Shown: piece by piece, positions 26,412 through 35,432 of the stretch
Layout: every line of letters starts with the position of its first letter
How positions within the stretch are numbered: the first letter of the stretch is position 1
Source of the DNA: Bog-756 sp963725275
GTDB lineage: Bacteria > Actinomycetota > Acidimicrobiia > Acidimicrobiales > RAAP-2
DNA length: 64,000 nt
Direction: 5' to 3'
Assembly: GCA_963725275.1 (NCBI GenBank)
Contig: CAVRXS010000002.1
Location: 28,950 to 92,949 of the forward strand
Position numbers and translations under genes: made by a program
Notes under the pieces: generated by a model
Told to the model about the DNA's origin: nothing
What the model saw: only the letters and a program-made list of their open reading frames with translations
Database searches by the model: none

Positions 26412-26596
26412 CGGCACCGCCTGGTCGTCGCACGTCGGTCGGAGGACACCCGCGAGCGGGTGGGAACGGCTGGCCGCGAGCCGGACGGCACGAGCTCCGC
26501 CAGGAGCCGGACGACCCGGGGTGCTGCGCTCCGCGACGATAGCGCCGGCGTTGCCATGATGGAAGGGCGCGACCACAACAATTTCGAGGAGGACCC

Positions 26597-27541
26597 GTGC
26601 CCGAGACCGATCCCCATGCCGTGGACCCGGCTGACGAGGGGCGCCACGAGCCAGAGGCCGATCCGCTCTGGAACGAGTCCCACTATCTCGACTTCGTCTC
26701 GGCGGAGGGGGCACTGGCCGGGTACGTCCGGATCGGGCTCTACCCCAACCTCGGGGTCACCTGGTGGACGACCATGGTGGTGGGGACGGACCGTCCCCTG
26801 GTCGCGTCGGTCGCCTACGACCTCCCGGTCGGTGCGGGCAGCGGCCTCCTCCTCCGGGCCGAGGGGTACGCCATCGACGGCGTGGTCGAGTCTCCGCTGC
26901 TCCGAATGCGCCTCGAGGGGAGCGCGCCGGCAGCCGTGATGGCCGACCCGGCCGCCGTCTACCGGGGCGAACCCGGCACCCCCACCGCGCTCTCCCTCGA
27001 TCTCACCTGGCGGACCGACGGCGTGCCCTACCACTACGACGTGACCACCCGCTACGAGGTGCCGTGCCTGGTCGGCGGCACGGTGACCGTCGGTGACGAC
27101 GTGCTGACCGTCGAGGGCCACGGTCAGCGCGACCATTCCTGGGGGGTGCGCGACTGGTGGGCCTTCGGCTGGTGCTGGCTTGCCTGTCGCCTCGACGATG
27201 GCTCACGGGTGCACGCGGCCGACATCCGCATCCCCGGCCATCCCCTGGCCTTCGGGTATCTCCAGCACCCCGGCGGTGCAGTGGTCCCCGTCGATGGGCT
27301 TGCGGTCACCGAAGAGCTCGGGGAGCACGGGCTGCCCCGCCGCGCCCGGGCCCGCATCGACCCCGGCGGGCTCGACCTGGCCATCGAGCCACTGGCCTTC
27401 GGCCCGCTGGTGCTCGAGGCGCCCGACGGCCGGGTCAGTCGATTCCCGCGGGCGCTCTCCAGGTTCACCGCGAGCGACGGTCGGGCCGGGACCGGCTGGA
27501 TCGAGTGGTGCCAGACCGGTCCGCGGGTCGGCGGGGAGTAG
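26597..27541 (+). CDS. Conserved protein, DUF7064/CrtC-lipocalin-like
   Basis: This is a 314-residue cytoplasmic protein from a GTG with GGAGG four bases upstream. Its best marker is GHGQRDHSWGVRDWWAFGW (about residues 174-192), which recurs in the two-domain lipocalin-like families related to hydroxyneurosporene synthase CrtC and to DUF7064/7065 proteins. Those often sit beside lipid or aromatic metabolism genes. No reaction can be assigned. It is read in the same direction as the following redox operon but is separated by about 190 bases. Confidence 0.65.
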   Translation: MPETDPHAVDPADEGRHEPEADPLWNESHYLDFVSAEGALAGYVRIGLYPNLGVTWWTTMVVGTDRPLVASVAYDLPVGAGSGLLLRAEGYAIDGVVESPLLRMRLEGSAPAAVMADPAAVYRGEPGTPTALSLDLTWRTDGVPYHYDVTTRYEVPCLVGGTVTVGDDVLTVEGHGQRDHSWGVRDWWAFGWCWLACRLDDGSRVHAADIRIPGHPLAFGYLQHPGGAVVPVDGLAVTEELGEHGLPRRARARIDPGGLDLAIEPLAFGPLVLEAPDGRVSRFPRALSRFTASDGRAGTGWIEWCQTGPRVGGE

Positions 27542-27732
27542 CGTTCGCCGGCGCGTGTCTCGTTCGGACTCGTTCGATCCGCGAGCCCGCTCTTTAGTGT
27601 CGGCGTGCTGCCCGAGCCCCGCCGGGAGGTGGGCGGTCGGCAGGCCGCGAACCGTATGCTGCGGACGCGCCGCCTGTTGCGGTGCACGGATGCCCCGCCC
27701 GATCACCGGGTCCGATCGCAAGGAGACCGCCC

Positions 27733-28215
27733 ATGACCATCGCCGTTGGCGACAGGATTCCGGACGTCGAAGTGATGCGCCCGGACCCGAACGGACCGAT
27801 CCGCGTGCAGACCGGTGAGGTGCTGGGAACCGGCACCGTCGTCCTGTTCGCGGTGCCCGGCGCCTTCACACCGACCTGTTCGGACTTCCACCTGCCGAGC
27901 TATGTCCTGCGCCACGAGGAGCTGACCGCCAAAGGGGTCACGACGGTGGCCTGCATCTCGGTCAACGACCCCTTCGTGATGGGCGCCTGGGGGGAGGCCC
28001 AGAAGGTCGGCGACACGGTGCTGTTGCTGGCCGATGGCAACGGAGCGTTCACCGCCGCGGTCGGGTTGGAGATGGACGGTAGCGCCTTCGGTCTCGGGAC
28101 CCGGTCGCAGCGCTACGCCATGGTCATCGAGGACGGCGTGGTGACCGCCCTCTACGTCGAGCCGGGTCCGGGACTGACGGTGAGCACGGCCGACGCTGTC
28201 CTCGCTGCGCTCTGA
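27733..28215 (+). CDS. Peroxiredoxin (Prx5-type)
   Basis: This is a 160-residue thiol peroxidase starting at ATG 27733 with AAGGAG upstream. The peroxidatic Cys lies in PGAFTPTCSDFHLPSY (about residue 49), the hallmark of the Prx5/redoxin group, followed by CISVNDPFVMGAWG, typical of the same group. It reduces hydrogen peroxide or organic peroxides using an unknown thiol donor. It is first in a tight run of five same-strand genes (27733-30799). Confidence 0.93.
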   Translation: MTIAVGDRIPDVEVMRPDPNGPIRVQTGEVLGTGTVVLFAVPGAFTPTCSDFHLPSYVLRHEELTAKGVTTVACISVNDPFVMGAWGEAQKVGDTVLLLADGNGAFTAAVGLEMDGSAFGLGTRSQRYAMVIEDGVVTALYVEPGPGLTVSTADAVLAAL

Positions 28216-28231
28216 TCCGGCAGGAGCGCAC

Positions 28232-28924
28232 GTGGAGCTGACCGATGCCCTCCGGACCACCGGTGCGGTCCGTGAGTTCACCCAGGCGCCGGTCGACGAC
28301 GCCACGCTGTACCGAATCCTGGACACGGCGCGGTTCGCGCCCAACGGGGGAAACCGGCAGGCCTGGCGTGTGGTGGTGGTGCGCGACCCCGCCCTCCGTC
28401 GCTCGCTGCGCGACAGCTACCTGCCGGGGTGGTACGACTACCTGGCCCAGATCGGCGCCGGGCTGACCCCCTGGGCGGTCGTCACAGACCGCGAGCGCGA
28501 GCGCACGGCGATCGAGGGCGCCGCGGAGATCGCCGTGGCAGCCGCCTCGGGTTCCGGCGGCTTTGCCGAGCACTTCGACGACGTGCCCGCGATGTTGGTG
28601 CTCGTGGCCGACCTCAGCCGGCTCGCCACCGTGGACCGGGACGCCGGTCACTACACCCTGGTCGGCGGGGCGTCGATCTACCCCTTCGCCTGGAGCATCC
28701 TGTTGGCCGCGCGTGCGGAGGGGCTTGCCGGCGTCATGACCACCATGGTGGTGCGCGACGAGGCCACGGTCATGGAGCTCCTCGGTGTGCCCGACACCCA
28801 CATCCTCTGCGGCGTGCTGGTCCTCGGCCATCCCGTGCACCGGCCCACCCGGCTCCGGCGAGCGCGGGTCGAGCAGTTCGCCACGGTCGACCGGTTCGAC
28901 GGCCAGGCCCTGGAGGGAGGGTGA
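28232..28924 (+). CDS. Nitroreductase family FMN oxidoreductase
   Basis: This is a 230-residue protein starting at a GTG 16 bases after the peroxiredoxin gene. It shows LRTTGAVREFTQAPVDDATL at the N-terminus, ARFAPNGGNRQAWRVVVVRD (FMN-binding) and GGASIYPFAWSILLAARAEG, then LGHPVHRPTRLRR near the end. These are the classic nitroreductase-fold features. It probably uses FMN and NAD(P)H on a quinone, nitro or related substrate. Its stop overlaps the next gene's GTG. Confidence 0.9.
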   Translation: MELTDALRTTGAVREFTQAPVDDATLYRILDTARFAPNGGNRQAWRVVVVRDPALRRSLRDSYLPGWYDYLAQIGAGLTPWAVVTDRERERTAIEGAAEIAVAAASGSGGFAEHFDDVPAMLVLVADLSRLATVDRDAGHYTLVGGASIYPFAWSILLAARAEGLAGVMTTMVVRDEATVMELLGVPDTHILCGVLVLGHPVHRPTRLRRARVEQFATVDRFDGQALEGG

Positions 28925-29811
28925 AGGTCCGGATCGGAGTCGGCCTCGGTGGCGATGCGGGCGACGACCCCGCGGGGCTGGCCGGTCTGGTCGACGACCT
29001 CGACGGGCTCGGGTTCGACTCGATCTGGCTTCCCGAGGTCCTGACCGCCCCCACCGTCGACCCGCTGGTCGCCCTGGCTTTCGCCGCGGCCCACAACCCA
29101 CACCTCAAGCTGGGCACGACCATGCTCCTTCCTGGCCGCAACCTGGTCCGGCTCGCAGGGCAGATTGCCACCCTCGACCGGCTCTCCGGCGGGCGGCTCC
29201 TCGTCACGTTCGTGCCCGGTCTGCCCCACGGCCCCGAGGTCGGAGCCGTCGGGGTGCCGGGATCCGAGAAGGGCCCCTGGATGGAGGAGGCCTTCCCCGT
29301 GCTGCGACGACTGTGGGCCGGCGAGGTCGTGGACCATCACGGCGCGGTGGCCGACCTCGAGGGGGTGACGCTGCGGCCACTCCCGCTCCAGGAGCCCCTC
29401 GAGTTCTGGACCGGCGGCATGGTCCCGGCCGCGCTCGAACGCTGCGGACGGTACGCGGACGGGTGGTTGCCCTCGGCCTGTACTCCGGCCGAGGTAGCCG
29501 CAGCGCGGGTCGTCATCGACGAGGCGGCGGCACGCGCCGGAAGGGAGATCAGCCCGGAGCACTTCGGTGTCTCCCTCGCCTATGCGGCCAGCCCCCTCGA
29601 CCCGGCGATGCTCGCCGCATTGGGCCGCTCCCGCAGAGGGGTCGATCCCGCACAGGTGGTCCCGGCCGGGCTTGCCGCGCTGCGGGCCATGCTCGAGGCC
29701 TTCCTCGATGTGGGGTTCTCCAAGTTCGTCGTGCGACCGCTGGCGCTGCCCGGGTCGTGGCGGTCGGAGCTCGAGGCCCTGGCCGGGTCGGTCCTCGACC
29801 TCCAGACATGA
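28921..29811 (+). CDS. F420-dependent-type LLM class oxidoreductase
   Basis: This is a 296-residue luciferase-like protein starting at GTG 28921, which overlaps the preceding TGA by 4 bases (GTGA). Signature parts are LDGLGFDSIWLPEVLTAP, LGTTMLLPGRNLVRLAGQIA, LDRLSGGRLLVTFVPGLP and RCGRYADGWLPSACTP. It probably uses F420; the substrate is unknown. Close coupling with the nitroreductase suggests they act on the same compound or share a cofactor. Confidence 0.9.
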   Translation: MKVRIGVGLGGDAGDDPAGLAGLVDDLDGLGFDSIWLPEVLTAPTVDPLVALAFAAAHNPHLKLGTTMLLPGRNLVRLAGQIATLDRLSGGRLLVTFVPGLPHGPEVGAVGVPGSEKGPWMEEAFPVLRRLWAGEVVDHHGAVADLEGVTLRPLPLQEPLEFWTGGMVPAALERCGRYADGWLPSACTPAEVAAARVVIDEAAARAGREISPEHFGVSLAYAASPLDPAMLAALGRSRRGVDPAQVVPAGLAALRAMLEAFLDVGFSKFVVRPLALPGSWRSELEALAGSVLDLQT

Positions 29812-30317
29812 GCAGGTCCCGTCCGGTCGAGCTCGAGTTCGTCGCCCACGACGACGCCGGGTTGCTCGGCGAGATGGCGCAGGTGCAGGCGGGTGGCACC
29901 GGCTGGATCAACATCGAGCCGGTCATCGACGAGGAGCACGAGCCGCCGATGCCGGGTCCCTTCGCGTTCCTCGGGGGCTCCACCCACCAGGTCCCGGTGA
30001 TCACCTGGATGCCCGGACGCGCCCAGGCCGACGGATCCGCCAAGCCCACCACGGTCGGGCTCCAGCACGCCTCGGGTCCGAGGGTGGCCTGGCGCCTTCG
30101 CGATCTCGGCCTGCCCGTCCCCGAGGGGTGGCGGGTCACCCAGGACCACCCGCGGCGGGGGATGGTGGCGACGGTCCCGGCCACCGCCGACAACCGCGAG
30201 GTCGTCGACTGGCTCCTGCGGGCCGCCTCGGCCGTGTGCCAGGTCCCGTCGACCGGCCGATGGCTCGCCTCGATCCACGCCGGCCTCCCCGAGCGCCGCG
30301 GTCGGCTGTCCCCGTAG
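29808..30317 (+). CDS. Hypothetical protein in the redox operon
   Basis: This is a 169-residue soluble protein whose ATG overlaps the previous stop (ATGA). I do not recognise the fold. It has FVAHDDAGLLGEMAQVQAGG near the start and GWRVTQDHPRRGMVATVPAT later. Overlapping the F420 oxidoreductase gene implies translational coupling and a related role. There is no signal or membrane segment. Confidence 0.75.
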   Translation: MSRSRPVELEFVAHDDAGLLGEMAQVQAGGTGWINIEPVIDEEHEPPMPGPFAFLGGSTHQVPVITWMPGRAQADGSAKPTTVGLQHASGPRVAWRLRDLGLPVPEGWRVTQDHPRRGMVATVPATADNREVVDWLLRAASAVCQVPSTGRWLASIHAGLPERRGRLSP

Positions 30318-30379
30318 AGTCGCACCCGGGGCGATACGCCGCGGGGGTGTCCTACCGGTCCGACACGGGGAGTCACGCC

Positions 30380-30799
30380 ATGATCAAGGAGTTCAAGGAG
30401 TTCCTGCTGCGGGGGAACCTGCTCGACCTGGCCGTCGCCGTGGTCATCGGTGCCGCCTTCACCGGGGTGGTCACCGCCCTCACCCATGACGTCGTGACGC
30501 CGCTGATCAAGGCTGTCTTCGGCGGCGCCACCCAGTTCAGCTCCCTGACCGTGACCATCAACGGATCGAAGATCTTCTACGGCGACGTGCTCACCGCCCT
30601 GCTCAACTTCGTCATCGTGGCCGCGGTGATCTTCTTCCTGGTGATCAAGCCGGTCAACCACCTGATGAGGCGGTTGGGTCGGACACCCCAGGAGGACCCG
30701 TCCCGGGAGTGCCCGGAGTGCCTCTCCACGGTGCCCGAGGCCGCGACCAGGTGCGCCTACTGCACCTCCGCGATTGCTCCGCTCACCCCGGCTGCCTGA
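30380..30799 (+). CDS. mscL: Large-conductance mechanosensitive channel with zinc-ribbon tail
   Basis: This is a 139-residue channel. FKEFLLRGNLLDLAVAVVIG (TM1), a periplasmic loop and LLNFVIVAAVIFFLVIKPVN (TM2) match MscL. The cytoplasmic tail has a C-x2-C ... C-x2-C zinc ribbon (CPECLSTV and CAYC), as in many actinobacterial MscL proteins. The channel opens on membrane stretch to release solutes in osmotic downshock. Its last 43 bases overlap the 3' end of the convergent MFS gene. Confidence 0.95.
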   Translation: MIKEFKEFLLRGNLLDLAVAVVIGAAFTGVVTALTHDVVTPLIKAVFGGATQFSSLTVTINGSKIFYGDVLTALLNFVIVAAVIFFLVIKPVNHLMRRLGRTPQEDPSRECPECLSTVPEAATRCAYCTSAIAPLTPAA

Positions 30800-32076
30800 T
30801 CGAGGACGGCGGGTCGCGTCGCGGTCGCGTCCGTGGCGGACGCCGTCGACCCGAGGGAGAGCTCCGGTTCCCGGTGCTGGACGCGACCGCCCACCGGGAG
30901 CCACACGAGGCCGGCCGCGCCGAGGGCGACGATGGTGATCGAGGCCACGGTGACGAACGGGAGCCAGGTCGCGAAGGCGAATGCCGCGCCGGCACAGGCC
31001 GCGGCCACCGCGGTGCAGGCCGTCTGAACGGTCGCGAAGATGCCCTGGACGCGTCCGACCTCGGACTCTGCCGAGCCCTGGGTCAGCAACGACTGCATCG
31101 AGGGCATGGCCGCGGCGAACCCGAACGCCTCGATCGCGCCGAGCGTGATGAGTGCCGGCACGCTTCGGATGAACGGATACGAGGCGCAGAAGCATGCAGC
31201 CAGGCCGAGGCCGCCGAGCACCAGGGCCCGCCGGTCCATGTGGTCGGCCAGCCAGCCGCTCGGCTTTGCGAGGAGCACGAACGGCACCGCGAACATCGTC
31301 CAGGAGATCCCGATCTGCCACCCGGACGCGCCGCGCGCCACCAGGAGCAACGTCCAACAGATGTCGTAGACCCCTGTGGTGAGGCCGAGGGCGAGCGCGG
31401 CGATGAGCGCACCGGTCATCGGCCGCCGCCACACGATCGGGACGATCGGGGCGCGGGCGGCCCCTCGCGAAGACCGCGGCGCGGCGACCGCCGACGGTTC
31501 GGTGATGTGGAGTGCGGGGATGCAGGCCAGGAAGGCGGCGACCCCCGAGGCGAGGAACATCGCCCACATGTGGTCCACGCCGACGATGCTGCCGATGAGC
31601 GGGCCGACCGCCATGCCGGCGAGCTCTCCGGCGTAGATGGAGGCGAAGGCCCTTCCTCGGCGCTCGATGGCGACGGCCCCCGAGATCATCGCGAGGGAGG
31701 CCACGGCCGCCGCCCCTGCGCCGAGGCCCTGCAGTCCCCGGAGCAGGATCGCCGTGGACGGCGCAATGGGGGCGAGGAAGGACAGGCTGGCGATGCCGTA
31801 GATGACCAGACCGCCGACGAGCACCGGCCGGCGGCCGATCCGGTCGGCGACCCTCCCGCTCGGGTACTGGAAGAGCACCCCCGCGGCGAAGAACGAGGCC
31901 ATGACCAGACCGGCCAGGAGGTCGGAGCCTCCGAGGCGACGGATGTAGACGGGCAGCATGGGCACGATCGAGGTGGCGCCCAGCCACTGGAGGAAGACCG
32001 TCGCGGTCAGGATCCGGATGAGCCGGACCGACCCGTCGACCGGCGCGACCGGGGTGGCGCGGTCCGCCTGCATCAT
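30757..32076 (-). CDS. MFS transporter, probable drug exporter
   Basis: This is a 439-residue major facilitator with about 12 membrane segments. Family motif A is SGRVADRIGRRP between TM2 and TM3, with a second copy-like loop SGWLADHMDRR in the other half. The ATG at 32076 overlaps the stop of the tetR gene (ATGA), so the transporter is translated with its likely repressor. The pairing points to an inducible efflux pump; the substrate is unknown. Confidence 0.9.
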   Translation of the reverse strand: MMQADRATPVAPVDGSVRLIRILTATVFLQWLGATSIVPMLPVYIRRLGGSDLLAGLVMASFFAAGVLFQYPSGRVADRIGRRPVLVGGLVIYGIASLSFLAPIAPSTAILLRGLQGLGAGAAAVASLAMISGAVAIERRGRAFASIYAGELAGMAVGPLIGSIVGVDHMWAMFLASGVAAFLACIPALHITEPSAVAAPRSSRGAARAPIVPIVWRRPMTGALIAALALGLTTGVYDICWTLLLVARGASGWQIGISWTMFAVPFVLLAKPSGWLADHMDRRALVLGGLGLAACFCASYPFIRSVPALITLGAIEAFGFAAAMPSMQSLLTQGSAESEVGRVQGIFATVQTACTAVAAACAGAAFAFATWLPFVTVASITIVALGAAGLVWLPVGGRVQHREPELSLGSTASATDATATRPAVLDQAAGVSGAIAEVQ

Positions 32077-32702
32077 GGCGTGTCCTGGGCCATCCGCAGG
32101 AGCGCGCCGCCGACGGCCTTGCGCCGGGTTCCCGACGGTGGGGCGAGGCCGAAGAGGTCGCACATCCAGAGCCCGTCACAGGCGAGACGGAGGATGGTGG
32201 CCAGCACCGGGTCGAGTCCGTCGGCGACCAAGCGGGCCTGCCAGCGCCCGGCTGCCTCCTGGAGGGGGACGAGGAGCTCGGGCTCGGCAGCGGCCGCCGC
32301 GATCAGCGCGGCACCGAGCCGGTCCTGCCGGCTTGCGCCAGGGGCATCAGGCTCGCCCGGCTCGACGGTCGCCCGCACGTAGGCACGCGTGAACGAGCCC
32401 GCGATGTCCGCCTCGGACGACCCATCGATCGGGAGGTGACGTGCGATGTCCGTCTCGAAGTCGCCGATGATCTTGTCCACCATGCCGGCGACCAGCGCGT
32501 CACGGGAGGGAAAGTGGTACAGCACGCCACCCTTGCTGAGGCCGGCTTGGGCCGCGGCCGCGTCGAGCGTGAGGTGGGCGACACCGTCCCGCAGGACGAC
32601 CTCCTCCGCGGCGTTCAGGATGCGGCGCTTGGTGTCCGCGCCGTCCCGGGGGGTTCCCCGCGGGGTCGGCCGGCGCGGCGGTGCGGCGGCGGTCGGTGGC
32701 AT
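32073..32702 (-). CDS. TetR-family repressor of the adjacent MFS gene
   Basis: This is a 209-residue regulator. The N-terminal helix-turn-helix is in RILNAAEEVVLRDGVAHLTL and QAGLSKGGVLYHFPSRDAL, typical TetR/AcrR. The C-terminal ligand domain is helical. A TATAGT -10-like element ends 6 bases before the ATG, so the mRNA is probably leaderless. The element overlaps a 7-2-7 palindrome that is the likely operator, making it autoregulated. Confidence 0.92.
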   Translation of the reverse strand: MPPTAAAPPRRPTPRGTPRDGADTKRRILNAAEEVVLRDGVAHLTLDAAAAQAGLSKGGVLYHFPSRDALVAGMVDKIIGDFETDIARHLPIDGSSEADIAGSFTRAYVRATVEPGEPDAPGASRQDRLGAALIAAAAAEPELLVPLQEAAGRWQARLVADGLDPVLATILRLACDGLWMCDLFGLAPPSGTRRKAVGGALLRMAQDTP

Positions 32703-32708
32703 CCCCGG

Positions 32709-32728
32709 ACTATACCGTCCAGACGGTA
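32709..32728 (-). promoter_or_regulatory. Leaderless promoter and TetR operator palindrome
   Basis: TACCGTC-CA-GACGGTA (32713-32728) is a perfect 7-bp inverted repeat. The minus-strand -10 TATAGT (32709-32714) overlaps it, so repressor binding would block the promoter of tetR-MFS. Confidence 0.75.
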
Positions 32729-32752
32729 CAGTTGCTCGCCCGGCCGGTCCGG

Positions 32753-32983
32753 TCAGTCCCGCCGGCCGCCGAGGTGCCAGGCGCCGCAGATGGAACAGGG
32801 GTAGGGGTCGAGGTCGGCTCCGTCCTCGAGCCGGCGCTGCAACGCCGACCGGTTTGCGTCGTCGCGTGAGGGGTAGCGGGTCTTCGGCGACCCGTCCTCC
32901 CGCCAGTGCTCGCGCGGTCCGTGGTCACTGTCGGCGCGGTCGGGTCTGCTATCGCGCCGGCGTCCCCGCCGGGCCTTGGCCAC
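32753..32983 (-). CDS. 76-residue zinc-binding small protein
   Basis: A short basic protein whose C-terminus DPYPCSICGAWHLGGRRD has one C-x2-C pair and a His, as in small actinobacterial proteins ending GWHLG. The N-terminal half is Arg/Asp-rich (KARRGRRRDSRP). It starts 6 bases after the echA stop and precedes tetR by 50 bases. Function is unknown. Confidence 0.72.
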   Translation of the reverse strand: MAKARRGRRRDSRPDRADSDHGPREHWREDGSPKTRYPSRDDANRSALQRRLEDGADLDPYPCSICGAWHLGGRRD

Positions 32984-32989
32984 GGCCCG

Positions 32990-33790
32990 TTACTCCGTGT
33001 AGACGGGCGACCGCTTCTCCTTGAAGGCGGCCGTCGCTTCGGTCAGGTTCCCTGTGTGGCCGGCCAGCAGTTGCGTGCGATTCTCGAGGCCCACAGCCGT
33101 TTGGAGGCTGCCGACCTCCAACGATGCCCAGAGTGTGTCCTTGGTCAGCGCGAGGCCGAACGGGCTCAGCGCACACATGCCTTCGGCAATCGTCGCGGCC
33201 CGGTCGAGGACCTCGTCGTCCGGAAGGACTTCGGAGACCAGGCCGATCCGCCCGGCCTCCTCCGCGTCGACCTTCCGGCCGGTCAACAGGATCTGGTTGG
33301 CGTGCGACGTGCCCACGGCGCGGGGGAGCAGCCAGCTCACCCCGAGCTCGCAGCCGCTGAGGCCGTTGGTGATGCCGGCGCCGCAGAACACCGCGCTGTG
33401 GCCGGCCAGGCGGATGTCGGCCCCGAGGGCGAGGCACATTCCGCCACCGTACGCGGCTCCCTTGACGGCGGCGACGATCGGCTGCGGGATCGCCCGCATC
33501 GCCGGGACGATGCCACCCATGAACTCCATCGCACGCATCCCCATCCGGTGGCGGCCGAGGTCCTCCGTCCCCGGGGGATTCCCCGCGTGCTCGAGCTCGA
33601 GTCCCGAGCAGAAGGCGCGACCGGCCCCGGTCAGCACCACCACCCGGCAGTCGTTGTCCGCCGCAACGGTGTCGAGGGCGGCGTAGAGGTCCGCCACGAG
33701 CGCGAAGGACATCGAATTGAGGCGGGCCGGGTGGTCGAGGGTGACCTGGCGCACATGGGGCCTCACCGTGGTGATCGAGACGAGTGCCAT
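32990..33790 (-). CDS. Enoyl-CoA hydratase/isomerase
   Basis: This is a 266-residue crotonase-superfamily enzyme from ATG 33790; an upstream ATG at 33826 would add 12 atypical residues. The oxyanion hole segments are GAGRAFCSGLELEH and VKGAAYGGGMCLALGADIR, and the C-terminal helix has FGLALTKDTLW. It would hydrate or isomerise an acyl-CoA in fatty acid or related breakdown. It is first in a four-gene run with the zinc protein, tetR and MFS genes, although the operator lies downstream of it. Confidence 0.9.
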   Translation of the reverse strand: MALVSITTVRPHVRQVTLDHPARLNSMSFALVADLYAALDTVAADNDCRVVVLTGAGRAFCSGLELEHAGNPPGTEDLGRHRMGMRAMEFMGGIVPAMRAIPQPIVAAVKGAAYGGGMCLALGADIRLAGHSAVFCGAGITNGLSGCELGVSWLLPRAVGTSHANQILLTGRKVDAEEAGRIGLVSEVLPDDEVLDRAATIAEGMCALSPFGLALTKDTLWASLEVGSLQTAVGLENRTQLLAGHTGNLTEATAAFKEKRSPVYTE

Positions 33791-33856
33791 CGGTCCAGCC
33801 TCACCGACTGGGCCGCGACGCGCCACTCAGGGCCCGCCGTGGGTCATCATCATGTC

Positions 33857-34492
33857 GTGCCGATCGACCCGTTCAGCGCCTTCGACCCCTACGGCGGTGA
33901 GCGCGCGCCGGCCACCCTGGGGGGCTACCTCCTGGTGGCAACCCCTGCCGTCGAAGACCCCAACTTCTCGCGGCGGGTGATCCTGATCCTCGATCACGGT
34001 GAACAGGGCGCGCTCGGGGTGGTGATCGATCGTCCCGGCGGGGTCGCGGTCGAGCAGCTCATGCCCCGCTGGCATGCACTGGCCACGCCGCCGGCAGAGC
34101 TGTTCACCGGAGGCCCGGTCGCCCGCAACGCGCTCATCGGTCTGGCCCGCCTGGCGTCGAGGGCCGACGGGGTCCCCGGGGCGGTGGGGCGCCCGACCGG
34201 ATGGCGGCTGCTCGTGGATGCCGAGCGTCCGGTCGGAACAGTCGATCTGGCAGCCGACCCGTCCGGAGTCGCTCCTTCGATCGTGGGTGCGCGCCTCTTC
34301 TCCGGCTATGCAGGATGGGAGGCGGGCCAGCTCGAAGCCGAGATCGTCGAGGGGTCGTGGTACGTGGTGCCCGCGGAGGCGCGCGACCCGATCTCGGCCG
34401 ACCCGGAAGGGCTCTGGCGGCGGGTACTCCGGCGCCAGGGCGGGGCACTCGGGCTGTTGGCAGGCTATCCCGAGGACCCGGCAGCGAACTGA
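33857..34492 (+). CDS. YqgE/AlgH family protein
   Basis: This 211-residue protein begins at GTG 33857 (VPIDPFSAFDPYGG). Family hallmarks are GGYLLVATPAVEDPNFSRRV at the N-terminus, ILDHGEQGALGVVIDRP in the middle and RLFSGYAGWEAGQLEAEI in the C-terminal half. YqgE/AlgH proteins are widespread; a regulatory role has been proposed in pseudomonads but the biochemical function is unknown. It is divergent from echA with a 66-base gap. Confidence 0.92.
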   Translation: MPIDPFSAFDPYGGERAPATLGGYLLVATPAVEDPNFSRRVILILDHGEQGALGVVIDRPGGVAVEQLMPRWHALATPPAELFTGGPVARNALIGLARLASRADGVPGAVGRPTGWRLLVDAERPVGTVDLAADPSGVAPSIVGARLFSGYAGWEAGQLEAEIVEGSWYVVPAEARDPISADPEGLWRRVLRRQGGALGLLAGYPEDPAAN

Positions 34493-34653
34493 GCGCGGGC
34501 CGTGGTGTGGCGGAGCACCGGGCGCTGGCGCCCGCTTCCCGCACCGCCCGTTCCGAGGCCCGATGGTAGCGTGGACCCTCCGGCTGGCCGGCGCGTCAGG
34601 CTTGCAGGGACGGCCGTTGTCCGGACGGCATCAGAAACGGGGACAGACGGCAG

Positions 34654-35373
34654 ATGGCAGCGGGAACCACGGGCAATCGATCGGGTGTGGCGAACGGGCT
34701 GGTGCGCTCCGACGGCGTGGCGACAGGACACTTCCTGCAGCCCACCTGGGGTGAGGGCACGTGGGGGGACGGCGCGCTCACCGACCGCTTCGAGGTGGTG
34801 CGCCCGATGCTCGAGGGGAAGTCGGTGCTCGACGTCGGGTGCGCATCGCGCTACGGCCGTCCCGACTGGCTGCACGGGCTCGTCGAGCAGGCGGCCTCCG
34901 AGGCTGTCGGGATCGACATCGACGCCGCCACCATCAAGGCACTGCTGGCCGAGGGACATGACGTGCAGCTGGCCGATGCGCAGGACTTCGCTCTCGGCCG
35001 CACGTTCGACGTGGTCTTCGCAGGGGAGCTCATCGAGCATCTCGACGACGTGCACGGTTTCCTCACCAGCGTTCGCCGACATCTGGGCCCGGGGGGCCGG
35101 CTGGTCCTCACCACCCCCAACGTCTTCTACATCGGCGGGTTCGTGTACCGGTTCGGCGGCCACGGGCAGGTCCACCCGCAGCACACCTGCTGGTACTGCG
35201 AGGACACCCTGCGCCAGGTGCTCGCAGCCAACGGGTTCACCGACACCGAGATCTTCTTCACCGGGCACACGAGCCCGAGCACCCTGCGCAAGGCCGCCTC
35301 GGCGACCGCCCGCCGCCTGCTCCCGCCGCGCCTCGCCCTCGACACCCTTGTCGCGGTGGCCGGGGCCGACTGA
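34654..35373 (+). CDS. SAM-dependent class I methyltransferase
   Basis: This is a 239-residue protein of the Methyltransf_23/11 type. Motif I is KSVLDVGCASRYGRP (slightly unusual, with Ala-Ser in place of the usual Gly-x-Gly), motif II IDIDAATI, then VVFAGELIEHLDDVHGFL and HLGPGGRLVLTTPN. The C-terminal GQVHPQHTCWYCEDTLRQVL resembles methyltransferases that act on glycans or lipids. The substrate is unknown. Confidence 0.88.
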   Translation: MAAGTTGNRSGVANGLVRSDGVATGHFLQPTWGEGTWGDGALTDRFEVVRPMLEGKSVLDVGCASRYGRPDWLHGLVEQAASEAVGIDIDAATIKALLAEGHDVQLADAQDFALGRTFDVVFAGELIEHLDDVHGFLTSVRRHLGPGGRLVLTTPNVFYIGGFVYRFGGHGQVHPQHTCWYCEDTLRQVLAANGFTDTEIFFTGHTSPSTLRKAASATARRLLPPRLALDTLVAVAGAD

Positions 35374-35432
35374 CGCGAACCGGGCCATCCGCCCCGTCGA
35401 AGTTCAGGCGTCGCGGTTCAGGTGGACGCAGT

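Noticed and set aside
30709..32382. Long plus-strand open frame (557 codons) opposite the MFS and tetR genes
   Set aside because: Composition is Arg/Asp/Gly-rich without domains, and the opposite strand holds well-conserved genes.
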